From assembly GCA_013816695.1 (NCBI GenBank), contig JACDDZ010000050.1, forward strand, positions 1 to 9,875: a stretch of 9,875 nucleotides of DNA, written 5' to 3'. Below are positions 1-5,459 of this stretch, in pieces. This stretch comes from Gemmatimonadaceae bacterium (lineage in GTDB: Bacteria > Gemmatimonadota > Gemmatimonadetes > Gemmatimonadales > Gemmatimonadaceae). The notes under the pieces are model-generated. The model had not been told where the DNA came from and did not search any database. It saw only the letters and a list, made by a program, of their open reading frames with translations. The position numbers were made by a program, and so were the translations under genes. How positions within the stretch are numbered: the stretch's first letter is position 1; each line of letters begins with the position of its first letter.

Positions 1-71
1 TATCAAGATTGCGCCCCTTGGGCGAATAGATGGCCTACTGCTGTGGTTGCGGGCCCCTGCGTATAGAATCG

Positions 72-281
72 TCACTTTTTGGAATGGGATCGCAATTTGC
101 CGACCGCCCGCCGCCGGACCGGTGGTGCGATCCCGCCTTGCAAGCGGACCACGCCATAGATCGATCCTACCGGTTTGCCGAGCGCCCGTCCAATCGCCGT
201 AAAGGATTCACCAGACTTGAACCTGGCCCACAACTCGTCCTTCTTCCCCGCTGACAGTCCAGGACGTCCTATCTGCGCCAT
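72..281 (-). pseudogene. IS30-family transposase, N-terminal fragment
   Basis: The reading frame starts at ATG 281, which has a good ribosome-binding site (GGAGG at 288-292, 6 nt upstream). An earlier in-frame ATG at 323 has no such site. About the first 55 residues look like the N-terminal helix-turn-helix region of IS30-type DDE transposases: MAQIGRPGLS, then FTAIGRALGKPVGSIYGV, then GGIAPPVRRR. The frame then runs into unrelated residues and a TGA at 72-74. The expected second HTH (the LTLAEREEISRG-like block) and the DDE catalytic domain are absent, and I found no continuation in either other minus frame up to base 1. I infer a remnant truncated near base 100, unable to transpose by itself. 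The family call rests on remembered sequence style, not a search. Elements of this kind cut and join DNA at short terminal inverted repeats. Confidence 0.7.
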
Positions 282-345
282 CAACAACCTCCGATGAGTA
301 CCTGCAATTAAACTCTGTTGCACTCACCGGTTGAATCCACCGCGG
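95..345 (-). mobile_element. IS30-type element remnant with putative terminal repeat
   Basis: This stretch holds the 5' part of an IS30-type transposase gene plus about 60 bp ahead of it. The outer sequence on the + strand, TGTTGCACTCACCGGTTG at 316-333 followed by AATCCACCG, has the look of an IS30-family terminal repeat at the expected distance from the transposase start. It abuts the IS3 orfA A-run directly. The inner limit near 95 is only where transposase similarity fades. The opposite end is not visible, so this is a truncated copy. Confidence 0.45.
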
Positions 346-607
346 CTTTTTTTAAGATGTCGCGCTCCATCCGCAACTTCGCGTTCTCTCGCCTCAGTCG
401 CGTGAGCTCCGCCGCTTCAGGCTTCTGCTGTCCCTCGCCGGGGAATGCATGCACCGGGTCCGCCATGTGCGCCCGCACCCAGCCACGCAACACATTTACG
501 TGTACATCCAGGTCACGCGCCACCTGCGCCACAGCCACTCCACGCTCGCGAACCAGACGAACCGCTTCCTGCTTAAACTCCCTGCTGAACCGCCGTCGTG
601 ATCCCAT
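308..607 (-). pseudogene. IS3-family transposase OrfA, 3' end replaced
   Basis: This is a 99-residue frame with ATG at 607 and a strong ribosome-binding site (GGAGG at 614-618, 6 nt upstream). Residues 1-48 are the basic N-terminus plus Tnp_1 helix-turn-helix (FSREFKQEAVRLVRERG, then VAQVARDLDVHVNVLRGW). Residues 67-88 form the leucine-zipper segment typical of OrfA, ending in ERDILKKA. In intact IS3 elements OrfA is joined to the OrfB integrase by a -1 frameshift on an A-run. That run is present (seven A on the minus strand, 347-353), but no OrfB follows. The frame instead reads about ten foreign residues (VDSTGECNRV) and stops. The foreign tail coincides with what looks like the end of the neighbouring IS30-type element. 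OrfA alone binds element ends but cannot catalyse transposition, so this copy should be inactive. Confidence 0.8.
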
Positions 608-669
608 CTCCCACCTCCGAATTCCAAAAAGAACCTAAATGAGGTGTCTTTGGAACCGGGGACAGCTCA
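346..669 (-). mobile_element. IS3-family element, left-end remnant with terminal repeat
   Basis: Read on the minus strand from 669, the sequence begins TGAGCTGTCCCCGGTTCC and continues through AAAGACACC into the orfA ribosome-binding site. A TG-starting, CCCC-containing terminus some 60 bp ahead of orfA is the usual design of the IS3 upstream inverted repeat, so I place the outer end at 669. Its inner side stops at the A-run around 346-353, where the IS30-type sequence begins. The orfB half and the opposite terminal repeat are not in the window and may lie beyond base 1. The exact outer base is an inference, as no target duplication can be checked. Confidence 0.6.
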
Positions 670-1252
670 TACTGACGAATCGCTGTTGATGTTCTTAGGC
701 CGTCAGGCAGACGAACAAACACGGGATGTGTTGAGTCAAATTCGTCGACGTCAACCTTACCGTCGCGTCGCGGTGCTGTCAAAAGCAGTGAATGAAGCTC
801 GGTACCAAGGTCTTTACCACCGCATCCGTACTTTTAGACTGGAAGAGTCCTATCAGCAGACGGAGGATTTTCGAAAAAGCTTCGAGGAACGTCTTCTCAG
901 TGCACTCATTGAACAATTTGAGTTGCGCAGCGTCGCTGTTCTACCGGGAGGAAATACGCGAGAACAGGCGGTCGAACGGATACAGTCAACGCATCCTTTT
1001 GCACTAATCGACGTACCCATTAAAGCCACTTCAAATCGAAGTCGCGCAGAAACTCTCTTGTATGTGCCAGAAGACGTTACGGGTGTTCATGCGCGAACAA
1101 ACGTTTTTCCAACTCCGAAGGAATTAGTGGTCGACCTTGAAGGACCGGCTTTCGACATGGACATCGGCAAAATCCGAGTCTATGTGCATCCGCTTTGGTC
1201 TGATGTTGTTGCTCGACACTTATCTGACGAACAAATTATCGAGTTGCTGTGA
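644..1252 (+). pseudogene. HD-superfamily phosphohydrolase, C-terminal fragment cut by IS3 end
   Basis: The open frame gives 202 residues from a GTG at 644, but that GTG and the first eight or nine codons lie inside the IS3 terminal repeat. Host-gene sequence should start near 670 (TDESLLMFLGRQ). The protein has the pattern seen after the catalytic domain of large bacterial HD phosphohydrolases related to dNTP triphosphohydrolases (COG1078-like): a D-E-x-L-L block, a short helical run, then R-x-P-Y-R-R-V, followed by a helical region and a beta-rich C-terminus (VYVHPLWSDVV). The metal-binding HD motif itself is absent and would be upstream, on the side now occupied by the insertion sequences. 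I see no ribosome-binding site for the GTG. The gene is convergent with ietS. The family call is from sequence style and is moderate; an uncharacterised protein of another family is possible. Without the HD domain no enzyme activity is expected. Confidence 0.5.
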
Positions 1253-1334
1253 AGGTCGCGTATCTCGCCATCGCGGCGCGCGAGATCACATTACCACTTT
1301 GACTTTAGCTATGGCGTAATTCCAGCGGTCCCGG
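1253..1334. other. Short convergent intergenic gap with a small stem-loop
   Basis: Both flanking genes end here (TGA at 1250-1252 on +, TAA at 1335-1337 on -). A 7-bp perfect stem, ATCTCGC at 1262-1268 with GCGAGAT at 1280-1286, encloses an 11-nt loop. No T-run follows on either strand, so it is at best a weak or factor-assisted bidirectional terminator. Confidence 0.25.
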
Positions 1335-2339
1335 TTACCCTTGGATTCGAACCCTCTGTGTAAGCCTCAACTGGGTACGAATATGTTCGTGAAGATGCAC
1401 TGATCCCGAGGCATGAGTCAGCGATACGACCACGGCGTAGCGTTGCGTGGAGATCGTTTCTGGCGCCCATTCTCTTCGACAGATCACTGCAAGGACGAGA
1501 GGCGAGCCGTCATAACTCCATCTGCTGGACGAAATTTCGCACCTGCTTCTTTGAAGGGTCCCCTTTTTCCGGAGATTTACTCCTGGCGACATTTCAACCG
1601 AGGAAGGCAAGGAACCCTCCATTTTGCTTCGCCTCGGTAGTTGAACCTTCCTTAGTTCGACGCCTTGCCTATCCGCAATAGCTTCCCGCTCTTCACGAGT
1701 GTACGCTCTTACTGATTCCGCGACCTGTTCGACTGTTCGATTTCGGAACAGATGAGTTTCCATTGTCACGCCCAAATAGCTATTCAACCGGGTATGGCGA
1801 GTGGGGGGATCAAAAGCCAGCGAAACCGTAATAGCCCCGACACCTCGTGTCGTAAAAAACTCTGCTGGTAAGATTGGTAAAGTGTATAACGCGAAATCAT
1901 CCAGCTGGATCGACTCCTGCGCTAAAAGCATAGCGTCATTCTCGGCTGACCACCGCGCTCGATCAAAATCGGGTTGGCCATAACCGTATGTGCAAAGAAT
2001 TTCAGTGGCGTCGTGTGGCAGATCTGTGAGTGATGGTGGGCGAGAAATTGGGACGGCTGCCGACGATGCCATAAGCGCTCGGATTAAGTTCGATGACGCG
2101 TTTGGAAACTCTCTGAATAGGCGAGCCGCTAAATTGGCAATCTTAGGCGCCGCGAAGCTGGTTCCGGCTAGGGGGCGGAACAGACGACCTTCAGGAGGTG
2201 CAAAGGATGCACTCGTCGTCGGAACTCCCCAGTGCTGACCCGTAAATAGTCGTCCGGCGTCGATATGCATATCGCCGCCGAACTCAACAAATTCGGGTTT
2301 CAACGCACCGTTAACGCCCGGGCCGCAACGCGTAAATGG
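1335..2339 (-). pseudogene. ietS: IetS-type S8 serine protease, 3' part beyond the in-frame stop
   Basis: This continues the upstream protease in the same reading frame after the TAG at 2340-2342. It supplies residues 489-822 of the read-through protein. It begins PFTRCGPGVNGALKPEFVEFGG, which is exactly the subtilase stretch expected after the truncated part. It then carries the catalytic-serine motif AGTSFAAPKIA with Ser at residue 549, followed by about 250 residues of a C-terminal region with no family I can name beyond resemblance to other IetS-type proteases. The only early candidate start is a TTG at 2303 in the middle of the fold, with no ribosome-binding site, so I do not regard this as a separate gene. 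It would be translated only by stop-codon read-through or suppression. Confidence 0.75.
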
Positions 2340-2342
2340 CTA
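2340..2342 (-). other. In-frame amber stop interrupting ietS
   Basis: The minus-strand codons are tgg cct TAG cca ttt acg: Trp-Pro-stop-Pro-Phe-Thr. Related subtilases normally read Pro-Ser-Pro-Phe-Thr-Arg at this place, so a single C-to-A change from TCG (Ser) explains the stop. No insertion or deletion is needed, because the frame is the same before and after. A sequencing error is the main alternative. Confidence 0.8.
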
Positions 2343-3803
2343 AGGCCATCCGCGCTGCCCTGCGATACCGCGTCCCACCCTATCCTCGTGCTCGCCGTAC
2401 AACCGGGCTCCCTCCCCATAGGAGAGACTTCCGACAGTTAGGGCGAGAGCCGAGGTGCCAGGATCGACAATTCGTGCTGATGGCTGCCTGAGGTGTTCCG
2501 GATACTCGGCGAGCAGTCTTTCACCTTCCTCTTGCTCAAATTGCAAATTACCAGACGAAACCACGAAGATGATTTCGCGGTCGCGGAACCTGTACGCTAA
2601 TTCGTCCACAGCAGCCGCAAACCTGAACTGATAGTCGCGGTCAGTACAGATTCGATTTGGATCGCCAAGAGAGATATTGATGACTTTCGCGGCAGCATAA
2701 TTGTCGAGAAAGTATGTGACGAGCTCCTCTAACTGATGCTCAACGAGGTAATCCGGATCATATTGGTTATTGGCGTCAGTTACACGCGCCGAGAGAATAC
2801 GCGCACCGGGAATAAAGGACGCATTGGCTATGCAGGCGCCGATATCCGAATAGACTGCGATACCAGCTACAGCAGTCCCATGACCAGGCGTAAGCGCGTC
2901 CACGTCGCCTGACGAATCCCGGGTGCCAGTGCCAGGTGCCGTCTGAGTGTCGTCCGTAACCGACCTAAGCAACGGATGTCCAGTGGCAACGCCGCTGTCG
3001 ACGATTACGATACTTGTCAGATCTCCTTCGGGATCGGCCAACATTTGTTCGACCTCACCAATATCGAGATAGCGAAGTGATGCGAGTTCGAATGAAGGCT
3101 GAGACCGACGGTCAATCTGTTTGATGTAATCGATGTTTGGATCTAGCAAGCGTTCCAGGGCAATCTGATTGACCTTTGCTCGCAGGATGCAAAGTGATAC
3201 GCCTAGGTAGTCATCAGTAACCGCTAGGTCCAAATCTCGAAGCACTGAGCTAATCTCTTCGATCCATCCTCTGCACTCGTTGCGATCGCCTGAGTGCCAC
3301 AGCTCAATATCGAGAGGGGCTATCTCGCCAGTCGCTAATGGCATGGACGCCAATTGCGGCCCGATCCGATCCTGCGGTGTGAGTTCAGTGACGCTATCAA
3401 TCGCATCCAGCTCCGAGTACTGAGCCCCGTCTTCAAGCCCGGCATACTCTCGTACTCGTCGGCGCAATTCGGCGACAGCGGAGTCGCTAGGAAAGACAAC
3501 CAGTACGCCGTCATTGTCGCTCCCTAAGACCGTCAACCCTAGCTTCCCAATGTCCTCGTCCGACAGTTCTCGGAAACCATCTTTAAGCTGAAGTTTGAAT
3601 ACAAGTTTCGGATTAAGCCGTTCGGGATCCACGCGACGGCGTTGTTCAAACTTTAGTTCGAGCGCGCCGATCTGTTGATCGAGTAAGCGGCCGTGCGCCG
3701 CAAAACCTTCACGTCGCTGACGGTTTCCACCACCTCCCAGCTTCCGACGCGGCAGGTGTTCTTCCCATCGGGGAAGGTCGAAATGCTCTAAATCACGCGG
3801 CAA
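2340..3803 (-). CDS. ietS: IetS-type subtilisin-like (S8) serine protease, N-terminal 487 residues
   Basis: Protease partner of an IetA/IetS module. The TTG start at 3803 directly follows the ietA stop (TAG then TTG), so translation is probably coupled to ietA. The N-terminus (HFDLPRWEEHLPRRKLGGGG) matches my recollection of IetS-type proteases, which supports the TTG. Residues 1-260 are a prodomain-like region without signal peptide or membrane segment, suggesting a cytoplasmic enzyme. Catalytic Asp is in IVIVDSGV (D269), His in TPGHGTAVAG (H308), and the oxyanion-hole Asn in VVSSGN (N419). The frame ends at an in-frame TAG after residue 487 (QRGWP), before the catalytic Ser, which is encoded downstream in the same frame. 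The truncated product lacks the nucleophile and should be inactive. With read-through the protein is 822 residues, in line with the size I recall for IetS. Any S8 protease paired with an AAA+ ATPase is the alternative description. Confidence 0.85.
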   Translation of the reverse strand: MPRDLEHFDLPRWEEHLPRRKLGGGGNRQRREGFAAHGRLLDQQIGALELKFEQRRRVDPERLNPKLVFKLQLKDGFRELSDEDIGKLGLTVLGSDNDGVLVVFPSDSAVAELRRRVREYAGLEDGAQYSELDAIDSVTELTPQDRIGPQLASMPLATGEIAPLDIELWHSGDRNECRGWIEEISSVLRDLDLAVTDDYLGVSLCILRAKVNQIALERLLDPNIDYIKQIDRRSQPSFELASLRYLDIGEVEQMLADPEGDLTSIVIVDSGVATGHPLLRSVTDDTQTAPGTGTRDSSGDVDALTPGHGTAVAGIAVYSDIGACIANASFIPGARILSARVTDANNQYDPDYLVEHQLEELVTYFLDNYAAAKVINISLGDPNRICTDRDYQFRFAAAVDELAYRFRDREIIFVVSSGNLQFEQEEGERLLAEYPEHLRQPSARIVDPGTSALALTVGSLSYGEGARLYGEHEDRVGRGIAGQRGWP

Positions 3804-4835
3804 CTATTGCTTTCTTCTTGTCGCTGGCCGAATGATTGACCGCGCACGACCGGTCTTCTGTAGTGGTAGGCGCTCGCGAAACTCGGCGAGTGGCATTTCA
3901 AAGTCGCTTCGCTCCACTTTGTTACGCGATTCCAAAATCGCATTCCGCGCGGCTGCGATGCAAACGCGTTCAATGTCGGCACCTGTGGCCCGCTCCAAAC
4001 CGCGAGCTAATAAGTCCAGTCTGAGGTCTACGCTAAGGAACCCTCTCAGAAATGACCTCAACATTAGCACACGTTCCTGCCCACTTGGAACGTCGAACCG
4101 AATGATCGAATCGAACCGGCGCCAAATGGCGGAGTCCAGGAGGCCTTCATGGTTCGTGGCTGCTACAAGGACGCTTTGACCCTTTGCGGCGTCGAGCAAT
4201 TGTAGAAGCGAATTTACAACACGTTTCAGTTCGCCATGCTCAAATGCATTATCACGATCCTTCCCCAGTGCATCGAATTCATCAAACAAAACGACGTACG
4301 TGTTCAATGCGACGAAGTCGAAAACTCGACGCAAGTTCGCGGCGGTTTCCCCCAAATATGAGGAAACGACCGCATCAAATCTGACAGTGACCAGCGGCCG
4401 ATTCAGAACGCTTGCTAGCACGCCAGCTGCTAGTGTTTTACCGGATCCTGGAGGCCCATAAAAGAGAAGCCGTTGGGAGGGCTGCAGTCCAGCAGTTAAA
4501 AGTGTCTCGCGGCGCCGGTTTTCTTCTGCTACTCGCTGGAGGACGCGAAACGTTGCTTCTTTGATTACCAACCTTTCCCACCCAATTTCAGGGTAACTGA
4601 GATCGATGAGAGGAAAATCTCGTTCTCGATCTCGCGGAACTTCTGAATTCGGCTTTTTTTGGGTGGCAGGCTTGCCGTTTCTTGTGAATAGAAGTTTCTC
4701 CAGGTCATCCGCAAGAAGTCGATGATTCTTACCTCTCTCCTCTCGAATCAGAGTGAGCGCAGCAGCCTTAAAGGCCGAGTCATCATGGTCCGCAAAACTC
4801 CGGAATAGTTGCCGGAGAATATCACCGTCTATCAT
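3804..4835 (-). CDS. ietA: IetA-type AAA+ ATPase
   Basis: A 343-residue single-domain AAA+ ATPase. Residues 1-60 form a helical N-terminal region (LRQLFRSFADHDDSAFKAAA, then NHRLLADDLEKLL) typical of ATPases partnered with IetS-type proteases. Walker A is GPPGSGKT (127-134), Walker B VVLFDEFDALG (181-191, D185/E186), sensor-1 Asn N228 in AATNHEG, arginine fingers R239/R240 in WRRFD, and a sensor-2-like GADIERV at 285-291. All key residues are intact. It probably forms a ring that unfolds or presents substrates to, or controls, the adjacent protease. It is first in the two-gene operon and its stop touches the ietS start. No signal peptide or membrane segment is visible, and no strong ribosome-binding site precedes the ATG at 4835. 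IetA/IetS is known from Agrobacterium plasmids as an incompatibility/stability pair and has been reported as anti-phage. A cell-division-protein-48-like or other small AAA ATPase is the alternative. Confidence 0.82.
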   Translation of the reverse strand: MIDGDILRQLFRSFADHDDSAFKAAALTLIREERGKNHRLLADDLEKLLFTRNGKPATQKKPNSEVPRDRERDFPLIDLSYPEIGWERLVIKEATFRVLQRVAEENRRRETLLTAGLQPSQRLLFYGPPGSGKTLAAGVLASVLNRPLVTVRFDAVVSSYLGETAANLRRVFDFVALNTYVVLFDEFDALGKDRDNAFEHGELKRVVNSLLQLLDAAKGQSVLVAATNHEGLLDSAIWRRFDSIIRFDVPSGQERVLMLRSFLRGFLSVDLRLDLLARGLERATGADIERVCIAAARNAILESRNKVERSDFEMPLAEFRERLPLQKTGRARSIIRPATRRKQ

Positions 4836-5107
4836 TTGAAGGGGCTGCTGGTTGTATTGCGGAGCGCTGACTTGATGCCAGACCTAGGTTCAAATCGAAG
4901 GATTCCCAAGGTAGTGTAGTACCCCTTGCGCAGCCAGCGTTGTTGAAGGGTATGAAGGGTTGCAGTTAAAAGCCGGACCCCGTCTTGGTGCTTGCCCCGC
5001 ACGAATCTGACGCCTTTACAAGCTTCGCTAACTCCGCTAGGTTTAAAGGCTTAGACCGATTTTAATCAAACCAGCGCGGATAGGCCGCGTGGAGAGCTCA
5101 GAATCAC
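4836..5107. promoter_or_regulatory. Divergent intergenic region between ietA and rpsO; candidate S15 leader
   Basis: This 272-bp gap must hold the promoters for ietA (minus) and rpsO (plus). On the plus strand a weak sigma-70-like pair is visible: TTGAAG at 4943-4948, a 17-bp spacer, then TTAAAA at 4966-4971. That would leave a leader of roughly 130 nt before rpsO. Within the leader, GCCTTTA at 5012-5018 can pair with TAAAGGC at 5044-5050, closing a 25-nt loop. S15 represses its own mRNA through leader structures in several bacteria, so the hairpin could be such a site, but nothing in the sequence proves it. I find no convincing promoter on the minus strand for ietA, and no tRNA or integrase gene. 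Confidence 0.3.
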
Positions 5108-5368
5108 ATGGCATTTCAGAAAACACCGACAGTAGAAAAGTACCGCACGCATGGAACTGACACCGGTTCCACTATCGTCCAGGTCGCAGTCCTCACAGAT
5201 AACATCAACTATCTGACCGACCACTTCCGGGCGCATGCGAAAGACCACCACTCACGCCAAGGCCTCCTCAAAATGGTAGGACGCCGACGCAGACTGCTGG
5301 ACTACCTCAAGCGTACTAATGTCGAAGGTTACCGCAAGATCATCGCTGATCTGGGTCTCCGCTATTAA
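5108..5368 (+). CDS. rpsO: 30S ribosomal protein S15
   Basis: An 86-residue protein, close to the usual 88-89. S15 binds the central domain of 16S rRNA early in small-subunit assembly and forms an intersubunit bridge. Diagnostic stretches are [17 protein letters not shown] (residues 14-30), the loop [21 protein letters not shown] (43-63) with the His/Asp/Ser residues that contact rRNA, and [19 protein letters not shown] at 5108 gives the conserved N-terminus (MAFQK), and GGAG at 5091-5094 is a slightly distant ribosome-binding site (13 nt). It is followed by a stem-loop terminator and then pnp, the classic rpsO-pnp order. It marks the border between the accessory island and the conserved chromosome. 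Confidence 0.97.
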   Translation: MAFQKTPTVEKYRTHGTDTGSTIVQVAVLTDNINYLTDHFRAHAKDHHSRQGLLKMVGRRRRLLDYLKRTNVEGYRKIIADLGLRY

Positions 5369-5389
5369 CACCGCTTTCTGAATCACCAC

Positions 5390-5424
5390 CGCGCGGGCGC
5401 ACTAATGCTGCCCGCGCGTTTTGT
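5390..5424 (+). terminator. Rho-independent terminator/attenuator between rpsO and pnp
   Basis: CGCGCGGGC at 5390-5398 pairs perfectly with GCCCGCGCG at 5410-5418 (9 bp, all G-C) around an 11-nt loop, followed by TTTTGT and a further T-rich stretch. It lies 21 bp after the rpsO stop and 41 bp before the pnp start. In Escherichia coli a terminator at the same place lets part of transcription read into pnp; a similar arrangement is inferred here. Confidence 0.85.
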
Positions 5425-5459
5425 GTTTGTAGCTCTCTAGAAATCAAAGAAAAAGGAAA

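Noticed and set aside
1..71. Continuation of the IS30 transposase in another frame beyond the TGA.
   Set aside because: None of the three minus frames shows the expected second HTH or DDE-domain sequence. One frame is open to the window edge but is unrecognisable.
318..638. Plus-strand 106-codon frame over the IS3 orfA.
   Set aside because: Low-complexity Ser/Arg-rich antisense of a clear transposase gene; no support as a gene.
1343..1355. T-loop-like GGATTCGAACCCT (minus strand GGTTCGAATCC), hinting at a tRNA or an attachment-site remnant at the island edge.
   Set aside because: The flanking bases do not form the 5-bp T stem or an acceptor/anticodon arm, and the stretch codes for the C-terminus of ietS.
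1335..2303. Separate 322-residue protein starting at TTG 2303.
   Set aside because: The frame is continuous with the upstream protease apart from one TAG, conserved subtilase sequence lies between the TAG and the TTG, and no ribosome-binding site is present.
4887..4896. GGTTCAAATC resembling a tRNA T-loop upstream of ietA.
   Set aside because: The neighbouring bases do not pair as a T stem, and no anticodon or acceptor arm can be drawn.
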